Below, piece by piece: positions 1 through 7,743 of a stretch of 64,000 nucleotides of DNA. Under the pieces are notes generated by a model. The model saw only the letters and a list, made by a program, of their open reading frames with translations. It searched no databases and had not been told where the DNA came from. Source of the stretch: Brucellaceae bacterium (GTDB lineage Bacteria; Pseudomonadota; Alphaproteobacteria; Rhizobiales; Rhizobiaceae); the NCBI GenBank assembly GCA_020637775.1, contig JACKJV010000006.1, positions 62,001 to 126,000 on the forward strand, written 5' to 3'. Every line of letters begins with the position of its first letter. Positions within the stretch are counted from its first letter, which is position 1. The translations under genes were made by a program, and so were the position numbers.

Positions 1-522
1 GGCGCCGATGCGTTGTGGGTGCATGCCCGGAAGGCCTGGCTCAAGGGTTTGAGCCCGAAGGAAAACAGGGACATCCCGCCGCTTGACCATGACCGGGTTC
101 ACCGGCTCAAGGCGCGCTATCCCGGCTGGTTCATCGGCATCAATGGCGGAATCGTTTCACTGGACATGGCGCGCGACGAACTGGACCATGTCGACGGCGT
201 GATGCTGGGGCGCGCGGCCTATCAGCAGCCGGACATCCTTTGGGGCGCCGACGCCCTGCTGGACGGAGCGGCGTCCCGCGCGCCGGACTATCCGGGACTC
301 ATCGACGCCATGGCGGAGTATTGCGCGGCCCATATCGCCGGCGGCGGGCGGCTCGGCCATGTCACGCGGCACATGGTGGGCCTGTTTCACGGCATGCCGG
401 GTTCCCGGCGCTGGCGCCAGATCCTGTCGACAGAGGCGGTGAAGCCCGGCGCCGGGCCGGAGGTGCTGCGCGAGGCCTTCGCGGCAGTGGACTGGCAGGG
501 CGCCTGCTTGCCGGCAGCCTAG
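1..522 (+). CDS. dusA: tRNA-dihydrouridine synthase A, C-terminal part (5' end outside window)
   Basis: The frame is open from the first base, so only the last 173 residues are present. DusA is a flavoenzyme that reduces uridines of the tRNA D-loop. The visible part carries the DusA-typical stretch HARKAWLKGLSPKENR, which includes the substrate/FMN-binding histidine and arginine region. It continues with INGGI and a GVMLGRAAYQQP segment (the end of the TIM barrel, phosphate-binding Gly-Arg) and then the helical C-terminal tRNA-binding domain with HMVGLFHGMPG. The family is about 330 residues long, so roughly half is missing. A strong stem-loop follows immediately. The identification rests on the DusA-specific motifs rather than general Dus similarity. 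Confidence 0.95.
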   Translation, partial: GADALWVHARKAWLKGLSPKENRDIPPLDHDRVHRLKARYPGWFIGINGGIVSLDMARDELDHVDGVMLGRAAYQQPDILWGADALLDGAASRAPDYPGLIDAMAEYCAAHIAGGGRLGHVTRHMVGLFHGMPGSRRWRQILSTEAVKPGAGPEVLREAFAAVDWQGACLPAA

Positions 523-524
523 AG

Positions 525-562
525 TTTGCGACCGGAGCGAACCGGCCCGCTCCGGTCGCAAA
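525..562 (+). terminator. Perfect 15-bp stem-loop after dusA
   Basis: Arms 525-539 (TTTGCGACCGGAGCG) and 548-562 are exact reverse complements around an 8-base loop. It starts 3 bases after the dusA stop codon. No clear T-run follows, so this is a strong RNA hairpin and a probable (non-classical or 3'-stabilising) terminator rather than a textbook intrinsic one. Confidence 0.6.
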
Positions 563-633
563 CCGCGCCAATACTTTACATGTTCACGGGAACGGGCTAG
601 CGGACACGCCATGTCCGGCGTGGAGGGGAAACC

Positions 634-1458
634 ATGGGCGACTTGCCATTGATGGAACTGCTGTCCTTCGCGGCAGCCGGAATCGCGGTTGGCCTGGTGG
701 CGGGTATCCTGGCCGGCGTGTTCGGCATTGGCGGCGGCGCGGTCATGGTACCGGTATTCTACCAGGCCCTTGGCGCCATTGGCGTGGACGAGAGCGTGCG
801 CATGCACATCGCAGTCGGCACGTCGCTCGCCATCATCGTGCCGACGTCGCTGCGTTCCTTCCAGGCGCATTACCGGCGCAATGCCGTCGACACGGCGCTG
901 CTGAAGAGCTTCCTCATTCCGGTGCCGGCCGGCGTCGTGCTGGCATCGCTCGTGGCGGCGGCGATTTCCAGTGCCGGGCTTCGCGCGATTTTCGGCTGCA
1001 TCGCCATTGTCGTTGCGCTCCGGCTGCTGCTCAACCGCGAGCATTGGCGGATCGGCTCCGAGATCCCCGGAAATCCGGTGCGCGCGATTGTCGGGCTCGT
1101 CCTGGGCTTCCTGTCCACGCTGATGGGCATTGGCGGCGGCGTGCTGAACAACACGTTCATGACGGTGTTCGGCCGGCCGATGCATCAGGCGGTCGCTACG
1201 TCATCGGGCGTGGGCGTGCTGATCTCCATTCCCGGTGTCCTGGGTTATGTATGGGCAGGCTGGGGCGACCCGAACCTTCCGCTCGGCTCCACCGGTTTCG
1301 TCAACTGGATCGCGGTTGCCTGCATCATACCGGTGACGATGCTGGCCGCGCCGCTGGGCGTTCGCGTGGCCCATGCGGTGAGCAAGCGGCAGCTTGAAAT
1401 CGCCTTCGGCATCTTCCTGCTGATCGTTGCGGCGCGGTTCTTCTTCAGCCTGACATGA
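634..1458 (+). CDS. TSUP family (TauE/SafE) membrane permease
   Basis: A 274-residue polytopic inner-membrane protein of the sulfite exporter TauE/SafE (TSUP) family, which export or import sulfonates, sulfite or other organic anions. The family's internal duplication is visible: GIGGGAVMVP near residues 31-40 and a second MGIGGGVLNN near residue 170, each opening a half with about four hydrophobic segments. The start at 634 is preceded by GGAGGGG at a good distance; a second ATG at 652 is possible. It is a stand-alone gene between the dusA hairpin and a converging gene. Substrate cannot be read from the sequence. Confidence 0.85.
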   Translation: MGDLPLMELLSFAAAGIAVGLVAGILAGVFGIGGGAVMVPVFYQALGAIGVDESVRMHIAVGTSLAIIVPTSLRSFQAHYRRNAVDTALLKSFLIPVPAGVVLASLVAAAISSAGLRAIFGCIAIVVALRLLLNREHWRIGSEIPGNPVRAIVGLVLGFLSTLMGIGGGVLNNTFMTVFGRPMHQAVATSSGVGVLISIPGVLGYVWAGWGDPNLPLGSTGFVNWIAVACIIPVTMLAAPLGVRVAHAVSKRQLEIAFGIFLLIVAARFFFSLT

Positions 1459-1467
1459 GGGGCGCGC

Positions 1468-2169
1468 TCAATCGCGCAGGATGAGCCGGTCGCGGCGGAT
1501 GTCCAGCCCGTCCAGCGTGTTGAGGTAGTTCATGCCCAGCAGGCTCTGCCCGAGACCGGAACTGCGGGCGACAAGAACGGGCAGCGATTGGCGGCGTATC
1601 GTGCCGATTTCGATCTCGTCGATGCGGGCGCGGGCCGCCTCGGTGCGGCCGTTGGCGGTCTGGATCGGCATGGTATAGGCGAGCGCACCGACATCGATGC
1701 CCACGGCCGCCGCGTCACGCTCGGTCAGGACGGTGCTGGTGGCGCCCGTGTCGACGAGCAGGCGCAGGGGGTGGCCGTTGACACGGGCGTCGACCTCGAA
1801 ATGGCCGGAATCGGACCGCATGACCATGATGGCGTGGCCGTCCTCGCCCGTCATCGCGATGGGACTGCCCGGCACCAGCCCGCCGGTGATGCGGCTTGCC
1901 ACGTCCTGCATTTCAAAGCGGTATTGATAGCCGGCGACCAGGACCAGAAGGAGGGCAAGCCAGATGGCGATGCTTCGCGTCACATTCGAAAAACGCCCTG
2001 CCGAACGCACGGCCACGGCCCCGATGACGGCGCCCAGCAGCCCGAGATAGACGAGCCGGGCGAAACGATCATTGTCGAGGCCGAATACCGCGCCGCTTTC
2101 GCCTGTCAGAAGCAGCCATGCCAGGGCCGCGCCAATGATGGCGATCAGTATCCAGAAGAAGCGGCTCAT
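1468..2169 (-). CDS. Retropepsin-like aspartic protease, TIGR02281 (clan AA) family
   Basis: A 233-residue protein with three predicted membrane segments (about residues 4-22, 38-54 and 67-82) followed by a single-domain aspartyl protease fold. The active-site signature LLVDTGATSTVL has its catalytic Asp near residue 140, followed by the flap and VLVARSSGLGQSLLGMNYL, which is typical of TIGR02281 proteins. Like retroviral proteases these are expected to act as dimers, with the protease domain in the periplasm. Its ATG overlaps the stop codon of the upstream DUF1289 gene (ATGA), so the pair is translationally coupled. The physiological substrate is unknown. Confidence 0.85.
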   Translation of the reverse strand: MSRFFWILIAIIGAALAWLLLTGESGAVFGLDNDRFARLVYLGLLGAVIGAVAVRSAGRFSNVTRSIAIWLALLLVLVAGYQYRFEMQDVASRITGGLVPGSPIAMTGEDGHAIMVMRSDSGHFEVDARVNGHPLRLLVDTGATSTVLTERDAAAVGIDVGALAYTMPIQTANGRTEAARARIDEIEIGTIRRQSLPVLVARSSGLGQSLLGMNYLNTLDGLDIRRDRLILRD

Positions 2170-2390
2170 GACGGCGACGTGCGCTGTCTTGCCATGCGTG
2201 TGCGCCGGGTATCGCGGCGCGGCTTGCGCTCAACTGTCGACAGCCGTTCGGGCAGCGCGGCCATGATCGTTTCGCGCTCGGTGTCGGTGTAGAACATCCA
2301 GTTCATGATCTCGCCCGTGGTCCGGCCGCAGCCGAAGCAATAGCCGGATTTCTGGTCGATGGAGCAGACGAGGATGCAGGGTGAGAGCAT
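2166..2390 (-). CDS. DUF1289 small cysteine-rich protein
   Basis: A 74-residue protein whose N-terminus, MLSPCILVC-SIDQKSGYCFGCGRT, has four cysteines (5, 9, 18 and 21) in the DUF1289 spacing. That suggests a metal or Fe-S/zinc site, although no function is established. The frame extends upstream to 2456, but the ATG at 2390 places the conserved SPC motif at the N-terminus as in the family, so I prefer it. The last codons overlap the start of the TIGR02281 protease by four bases. The pair is divergent from cobT. Confidence 0.8.
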   Translation of the reverse strand: MLSPCILVCSIDQKSGYCFGCGRTTGEIMNWMFYTDTERETIMAALPERLSTVERKPRRDTRRTRMARQRTSPS

Positions 2391-2572
2391 GACGGTCCTG
2401 GCGTGTTGCCGCCGGCTGTGGCACGGCTTGTTCCGCGCGCGCGACGCGATGTTCATGGGATTATGATGGGTTTGCCGATCATCTTTTGCAAGGCGGCCGT
2501 GGGCGGGATTTTGCGCAATGGCAAAAATGCTCTATGTGCGCTGCAAAACAATCGCATCCGGAGCACTGCCCC

Positions 2573-3577
2573 ATGGCCGAGCCTACGCCCTTCGACGATT
2601 TCCGTTCCCTGATCGCCAATCTGCCGAATCCCGACCGGGACGCGCTGGCCCAGGCGGGAGAGACCCGCAAGGCAATGCTGGCCGGCGACCGGCTTGGACG
2701 CATCGGTTCCATCGCGCAGTGGTTTGCCGGCTGGCGTGGCAATGCCCGGCAACCCGTGATGAAGCCGCTGACCGCCATCTTTGCCGGCAATCACGGCCAT
2801 GTCGCGGCCGCGCGCGGGCCCTGGTCACTGGAGGAAACGAAGCGGCGCGTCGACCTGTGCGCCTCCGGCACGGCCATGGTGAACCAGGTCTGCGAGGCAC
2901 AGAATCTCAGCCTCAAGATCCTCGATCTGGCGCTGGATCATCCGACCGGCGACATCACCGTGGAGGCGGCACTGGAGGAACGCCAGTGTGCCGCAACCAT
3001 GGCTTTCGGCATGGAAGCCATCATGGGCGGTGTGGACCTGCTGGCGCTGGGCGATATCGGCGCGGGGAACGGTGCTGTCGCTGGCGCGCTGATGGCGGCG
3101 GCGTTCGGGGGCGAACCCGGCATGTGGGCAGGGGATGTCTCGACGGCGGAAGGCCAGGCGCGCCGCGCGGTCATCGAGGCCGCCCTTGCCACCCATGGCG
3201 ATGCGCTGGCGGACCCGCTGGAGGCGTTGCGCCGTGTCGGCGGGCGCGAATTCGCCGCCATGGCCGGGGCGATCCTGGCGGCGCGCATGGAGCGTATTCC
3301 GGTGGTGCTGGGCGGATACGCGCCCCTGGCGGCGGCGGCGATCCTGTGGAAAGCCAATCCGCTGGCCACGGGGCATTGCGTGCTGGCCGACCTGTCGGGC
3401 GAACCCGGCGAGGCGGAGGCTGCAAGGCGGCTCGGGTTGAAACCTCTGCTCGATTTCGGAATCGCAATGGGCGAAGGGGCCTCGGCAGCGCTTGGCGCGG
3501 GGCTCGTTCGCACGGCGCTGGCCTGCCAGACGGGCATGGCGGCGAAACGGGAAACAGAAACCGGCGCCAGGCACTGA
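2573..3577 (+). CDS. cobT: Nicotinate-nucleotide--dimethylbenzimidazole phosphoribosyltransferase (CobT), divergent
   Basis: CobT makes alpha-ribazole phosphate from nicotinate mononucleotide and dimethylbenzimidazole for the lower ligand of cobalamin. The 334-residue length and whole-protein pattern fit: FAGNHGHVA near 70, SGTAMVNQV near 100, and the C-terminal MGEGASAALG carrying the glutamate equivalent to Salmonella Glu317. The loop usually reading GEMGIGNTT is GDIGAGNGA here, so the position of Salmonella Glu174 is Asp161 and the NTT is lost. The start at 2573 matches the family N-terminus; the open frame extends upstream without a better start. No cobS follows and no cobalamin riboswitch is visible upstream. 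Confidence 0.88.
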   Translation: MAEPTPFDDFRSLIANLPNPDRDALAQAGETRKAMLAGDRLGRIGSIAQWFAGWRGNARQPVMKPLTAIFAGNHGHVAAARGPWSLEETKRRVDLCASGTAMVNQVCEAQNLSLKILDLALDHPTGDITVEAALEERQCAATMAFGMEAIMGGVDLLALGDIGAGNGAVAGALMAAAFGGEPGMWAGDVSTAEGQARRAVIEAALATHGDALADPLEALRRVGGREFAAMAGAILAARMERIPVVLGGYAPLAAAAILWKANPLATGHCVLADLSGEPGEAEAARRLGLKPLLDFGIAMGEGASAALGAGLVRTALACQTGMAAKRETETGARH

Positions 3578-3601
3578 CGCGGCGACGGCCCGGACAAGAC
3601 T

Positions 3602-5122
3602 TCAGGCCGCGCCAACCTCGCCGGCCGTGCGCTCCGGTTCATTGTCCTGCAACTGAACCCGTTTGGCCGGAAAGGTTGCGATCACTTCGGTGCCGATGCG
3701 CAGCTTGGACCGCAGTTCGAACCTGCCCTCATGCATCTTCATGATGGCCTGGACGATGGGCAGGCCCAGGCCCGTGCCCTGTTCCGCGCTCTTGATGGCG
3801 ATGGAGCCCTGGCCGAAAGCGGACAGGACGACCGGGATTTCGTCCTCGGGAATGCCGGGGCCGTTGTCGATCACTGCCATGTACTGACCGCCCGAGCGGG
3901 TCCAGCCGGCGCGAATGGTGATCTCGCCGCCCTGCGGGGTGAATTTCACCGCGTTGGACAGCAGGTTGAGGGCGACCTGGCGCACGGAGCGTTCATCGGC
4001 CAGAACGAAGGGCAGGGCGGCCTGGTACTGCTTGACGATGCGGATGTCCTTGCCGCGGATCCTGATGTCGAGCATGTGCGCGCAGTCGTCGAGAATCTCG
4101 ACCAGCGAGACCGGTTCCTCGTTGACCTGGTAGCGGCCGGCCTCGATGCGCGACAGGTCGAGGATTTCGTTGATGAGATCCAGCAGGTGTTTTCCCGATC
4201 CGTGAATGTCGCGGGCATATTCCTTGTAGGTCTCGTTACGCAACGGCCCGAGCATCTCGCCGGCCATCACCTCGGAAAAACCGAGAATGGCGTTGAGGGG
4301 AGTTCGCAATTCATGGCTCATGGAGGCCAGAAAGCGCGACTTGGCAAGATTGGCCTCCTCGGCGCGCCGCCGCGCCTCGTCCGAAATCGCGTTGGCGGTT
4401 TCCAGTTCGGCGATCAACGCGTCCTTTTCCGACCGGAAGGACAGCGTCATGACCGCGGATGCATGCAGATGGCGCGCGATATAGGCGAAGAATGGCAGCG
4501 CGGCGACGAGCATCGCGGCCATGGCTGCACGCGCCGGATCGAAATCGATGGCGGTCAGGTAGGCATTGAGCGCGACGGGCGCGGTGAAGGATGCCGTAAG
4601 CGCCCCGTTCAGGGCCCAGGCGATGACCGCTGTCGCGGCGATGGCCAGCAACAGAAGGACAGCGCGCATGATGGCGGCCTGGTCCGGGCCGCAGGTCTCG
4701 CAGGGGATGAAGACGAAGCCCGCCCATCCCAGGCCGGCGACGGCGTGGACGAAAAGAAAGCGGCGGGTCACGGTGGGAACGTGAATCTGGTCTTCCGGCG
4801 TTGCGCGTACCTTTCGGGCCGTCTCGATGACCGCGCCGTAGAGCAGGACAGACATCGCGCCCCAGACGATCATCATCAGGCCGATGCCGAGCGCCAGGCC
4901 CGCCAGAGTCATGATGCCGATCAGGATGGGAAAGGCCCATGCGCTGGCCATGACCGAGCTGGCATGCATCTTGAGAAGCGCGCGGTCGAAATTCAGGTTG
5001 CCGGGCCGCGTGGACAGCTTTTCACGAGTCGAGCGAATGGCACGCGCCACCTCCGAATTGCGGTGCGTCTTGCGCTTGTCTAGAACGTTCTTGTCGGCAA
5101 TGTCTGAGAATGCGACGGACAT
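3602..5122 (-). CDS. Membrane-bound sensor histidine kinase (PleC/DivJ-like catalytic core)
   Basis: A 506-residue kinase. The N-terminal half has hydrophobic segments at about residues 61-98, 122-140, 152-178 and 198-216 and no recognisable periplasmic sensor domain. A short coiled coil (about 230-262) leads into HisKA, with MSHELRTPLNAILGFS carrying the phospho-accepting His270, then HATPase_c with the N box (LNLLSNAVKFTPQGG), DNGPGIP and GTGLGLPIV. The 'AKSRFLASMSHELRTPLNAILGFSEVM' type of HisKA is common in alphaproteobacterial cell-cycle kinases of the PleC/DivJ/PdhS group. No receiver domain or cognate regulator is encoded nearby, so the pathway is unassigned. It is divergent from the thermonuclease-like gene. 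Confidence 0.85.
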   Translation of the reverse strand: MSVAFSDIADKNVLDKRKTHRNSEVARAIRSTREKLSTRPGNLNFDRALLKMHASSVMASAWAFPILIGIMTLAGLALGIGLMMIVWGAMSVLLYGAVIETARKVRATPEDQIHVPTVTRRFLFVHAVAGLGWAGFVFIPCETCGPDQAAIMRAVLLLLAIAATAVIAWALNGALTASFTAPVALNAYLTAIDFDPARAAMAAMLVAALPFFAYIARHLHASAVMTLSFRSEKDALIAELETANAISDEARRRAEEANLAKSRFLASMSHELRTPLNAILGFSEVMAGEMLGPLRNETYKEYARDIHGSGKHLLDLINEILDLSRIEAGRYQVNEEPVSLVEILDDCAHMLDIRIRGKDIRIVKQYQAALPFVLADERSVRQVALNLLSNAVKFTPQGGEITIRAGWTRSGGQYMAVIDNGPGIPEDEIPVVLSAFGQGSIAIKSAEQGTGLGLPIVQAIMKMHEGRFELRSKLRIGTEVIATFPAKRVQLQDNEPERTAGEVGAA

Positions 5123-5193
5123 GACCTGTTCGCGGGACCTTCACGAGCGATGAAACACGGCTCAAACTAGAAGCGAATGGTTAACGGACCCTG

Positions 5194-5820
5194 ATGAAGC
5201 GCAGCCATTCGTTGAACAGGACGTCCCGGCTACACCGCGTTTTTCGCCGCATCATGGATATCGCGCTGGCGCTTGTGCTGCTGGGGCTGGTGGCGCTGGT
5301 CGCCGCAGGCGCACAAAAGACCGCGAGCCTGGAAGTGCGGGGCGCGGCCAGGGTTGTCGATGGCGACACATTGCGCGTCGCTGGCGAGCGGATCCGGTTG
5401 CGCGGCATCGATGCGCCGGAACTGGATCAGATCTGTCGGAAAGACGGTGCGGCCTATGCCTGCGGCAAGACCGCGCGCGCCGCGCTCGGGCGTCTGATCG
5501 ATGGTCAGGACGTGCGGTGCGGCGGCTGGGAGCGGGACCGTTATCGCCGTCTTCTCGCCGTCTGCCATGCCGGCGGTACCGAGATCAACGCGGCCATGGT
5601 CTCGGCCGGATGGGCCGTCGCCTATGGCGCATATGCGAGCCAGGAAACGGATGCCCGCCTGGCGGGGCGGGGGCTTTGGGCGGGCGCGTTCGAGCGGCCG
5701 CAAGCGTGGCGCGTGAGCCGGGGCCAGGCCGGCGGTCGGCCGCATGACCTGCTGTCGGCCGCTGTCCACTGGCTTGGGCAAATCCTGTTTGACCGGGGTG
5801 CGCCTACGCTGCAAGAATGA
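5194..5820 (+). CDS. Thermonuclease (SNase-like) family protein, membrane anchored
   Basis: A 208-residue protein with one N-terminal hydrophobic segment (about residues 21-40) followed by a staphylococcal-nuclease-like OB fold. Visible catalytic-type residues are VVDGDT (Asp56 and Asp58), RLRGIDAPE (Arg70, Glu76) and GWERDRYRRLLAVC with the second active-site arginine near 117. The fold therefore looks catalytically competent for Ca-dependent hydrolysis of DNA or RNA at the periplasmic face. The stop codon is next to the start region of the GST gene, so the two may be co-transcribed. Confidence 0.82.
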   Translation: MKRSHSLNRTSRLHRVFRRIMDIALALVLLGLVALVAAGAQKTASLEVRGAARVVDGDTLRVAGERIRLRGIDAPELDQICRKDGAAYACGKTARAALGRLIDGQDVRCGGWERDRYRRLLAVCHAGGTEINAAMVSAGWAVAYGAYASQETDARLAGRGLWAGAFERPQAWRVSRGQAGGRPHDLLSAAVHWLGQILFDRGAPTLQE

Positions 5821-5855
5821 TGAATCATAACAATCGGCTTTCCGGGAGGATTGAA

Positions 5856-6467
5856 ATGAAGCTTTATGACGGCGGCAAGGCGCCCAACCCGCGCCGCGTG
5901 CGCATTTTTCTGGCCGAGAAGGGCGTGGATGTGCCGCTGGAGCCGGTGGACATGGGGGCGCTCGGCCACAAGTCCGACGCGGTGACCAAGCGCAATCCGT
6001 TGCAGCGCCTGCCGGTGCTGGAACTGGGCGACGGCACCTGCATCTCGGAATCGGTCGCCATCTGCCGTTACTTCGAGGCGCTCTATCCGCAGCCAAACCT
6101 GATGGGCAAGACGCCGCTGGACGTGGCGATCATCGAGATGTGGGAGCGGCGCTGCGAGCATCATTTCCTGGCGCCCGTGGCGCAGGCCTTTCGCCATACG
6201 CATCCGGCCATGGCCACATGGGAAGTGCCACAGGTGGCTGAATGGGGCGAGGCCAACCGGCCCAAGGCGCTGGATTTCATCCGTCTTCTCGACAGCGAGC
6301 TGGCAGGCCGCGACTTCATTGCCGGCGACCACTATTCCATCGCCGACATCACGGCGACGGTCGCCACCGACTTCATGAAGCCGGCGCGCATCGCCATCCC
6401 CGACGACGTGCCGAATTTCACCCGCTGGTACGAGGCGATGAAGGCGCGGCCGAGCTACGGCGCCTGA
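5856..6467 (+). CDS. Glutathione S-transferase family protein
   Basis: A 203-residue cytosolic GST with a thioredoxin-like N-terminal domain (MKLYDGGKAPNPRRVRIFL; LPVLELGDGTCISESVAICRYFE, giving the cis-Pro and the SES glutathione-binding turn) and an all-helical C-terminal domain with the N-capping box in YSIADITA. The frame begins at 5817, but the ATG at 5856 is preceded by GGGAGGA and puts the beta-strand at the true N-terminus. The gene directly follows the SNase-like gene and is four bases before the uracil-DNA-glycosylase-like gene. Substrate is unknown. Confidence 0.88.
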   Translation: MKLYDGGKAPNPRRVRIFLAEKGVDVPLEPVDMGALGHKSDAVTKRNPLQRLPVLELGDGTCISESVAICRYFEALYPQPNLMGKTPLDVAIIEMWERRCEHHFLAPVAQAFRHTHPAMATWEVPQVAEWGEANRPKALDFIRLLDSELAGRDFIAGDHYSIADITATVATDFMKPARIAIPDDVPNFTRWYEAMKARPSYGA

Positions 6468-6471
6468 TCGC

Positions 6472-7116
6472 ATGGCCTCCGGCACCCGACACGCGCCGGA
6501 GGCTGTTGCCGCGCGCATCCGTTCCTGCCGGATCTGCGTGGAATGCCCCAGCGGTGCGCCCATGGTGCATGAGCCACGGCCGGTCGTCGTGGCCTCCGCG
6601 ACGGCGCGGCTGCTGATCGCCGGCCAGGCGCCCGGCACGCGCGTTCACGCCAGCGGCGCGCCGTTCACCGATCCGTCCGGCGACCGGCTGCGCGACTGGA
6701 TGGGTATCGGGCGCGACATCTTCTATGATCCCGCCCGCGTCGCCATCGCGCCCATGGGCTTCTGCTTCCCCGGCCTTGATGCGAAGGGCGGCGACCTGCC
6801 GCCGAGAAAGGAATGCGCGCCGGCGTGGCGGCATGAACTGATGGCCTCCATGGGACAGGTGGAACTGGTGCTTGCCATCGGTTTGTATGCCCAGAAATGG
6901 CATCTGGGCCCATTGCGCCGCGAGAACCTGACCGAGACCGTGCGTGACTGGCGGCGCATCCTCGATGAGACATCGCGGCGGACAGACGGGCCGGCTGTCC
7001 TGCCGATGCCGCATCCCTCCTGGCGCAACACGGCCTGGCTGAAACGCAATCCATGGTTCGAGAGAGACCTGTTGCCGGAGCTCAGGGCCGAAGTGGCAAG
7101 GCTGACCGGCGCATGA
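6472..7116 (+). CDS. Uracil-DNA glycosylase superfamily protein
   Basis: A 214-residue protein of the UDG fold (PF03167). The first motif, GQAPGTRVHASGAPFTDPSG (about 51-70), matches the water-activating/uracil-pocket loop of the family 4/5-like group, and the second, PMPHPSWRN (about 179-186), matches the DNA-intercalation loop with its conserved histidine. Cysteines at about 19, 22 and 25 (CRICVEC) resemble the start of the Fe-S ligand set of family 4/5 enzymes; the remaining ligands would need a structural model. It starts four bases after the GST stop. Likely base-excision repair; exact substrate preference is uncertain. Confidence 0.8.
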   Translation: MASGTRHAPEAVAARIRSCRICVECPSGAPMVHEPRPVVVASATARLLIAGQAPGTRVHASGAPFTDPSGDRLRDWMGIGRDIFYDPARVAIAPMGFCFPGLDAKGGDLPPRKECAPAWRHELMASMGQVELVLAIGLYAQKWHLGPLRRENLTETVRDWRRILDETSRRTDGPAVLPMPHPSWRNTAWLKRNPWFERDLLPELRAEVARLTGA

Positions 7117-7245
7117 CCGCCAGACCATTGCTGATCGCCGATCATGGAAAAAAATTCCAATCGGATGCCGCAATTCAGCTTCTGTTGCCTTGAAGGCGCG
7201 TTGAAACAGGCGCATTCAGAGAAAAATTTCACGGAGCCTGTTGTC

Positions 7246-7719
7246 ATGGACCGCCTTGACCGGAAAATCCTGCGCCTCATGCAGGAAGATGCCACGCTGG
7301 CTGTAGCCGATATCGCGAAGAAGGTCGGCCTGTCGACGACACCGTGCTGGCGGCGCATCCAGAAGCTGGAAGAGGACGGAGTAATCCGCAAGCGGGTGGC
7401 CATCCTGGCGCCGGAAAAGGTGAATGCGCGGGTGACGGTCTTCGTCTCCATCCGCACCAATTCCCATTCCAACGAATGGCTGCGGCGATTTTCCGAGGTG
7501 ATCGCGGAGTTTCCGGAAGTGGTCGAGTTCTACCGCATGAGCGGGGATGTCGATTACCTGCTGCGTGTCGTCGTGCCGGACATCGCCGCCTATGACGGCT
7601 TCTACAAGCGGCTGATCTCGAAGATCGAAATCCGCGACGTGTCGTCCTCCTTCGCGATGGAGCAGATCAAGTACACGACCGAGCTTCCGCTGGACTATCT
7701 GGTACTCGACAAGGAATGA
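7246..7719 (+). CDS. Lrp/AsnC family transcriptional regulator
   Basis: A 157-residue regulator with an N-terminal helix-turn-helix (MDRLDRKILRLMQEDATLAVADIAKKVGLSTTPCWRRIQKL) and a C-terminal RAM/Lrp ligand-binding domain (PEVVEFYRMSGDVDYLLRVVVPD with the typical GxxDY turn). These proteins bind amino acids or related effectors and form octamers. The open frame runs upstream to 7144, but the MDRLDRKIL start at 7246 matches the family and has GGAG nearby. No obvious target gene is adjacent; the downstream gene is convergent. Confidence 0.92.
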   Translation: MDRLDRKILRLMQEDATLAVADIAKKVGLSTTPCWRRIQKLEEDGVIRKRVAILAPEKVNARVTVFVSIRTNSHSNEWLRRFSEVIAEFPEVVEFYRMSGDVDYLLRVVVPDIAAYDGFYKRLISKIEIRDVSSSFAMEQIKYTTELPLDYLVLDKE

Positions 7720-7743
7720 GGGCGGCCGGGTCCGTTCGCCTGC

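Noticed and set aside
2391..2572. Cobalamin riboswitch upstream of cobT
   Set aside because: I see no B12-box-like sequence or supporting stems in the gap; the upstream neighbour is divergent and unrelated.
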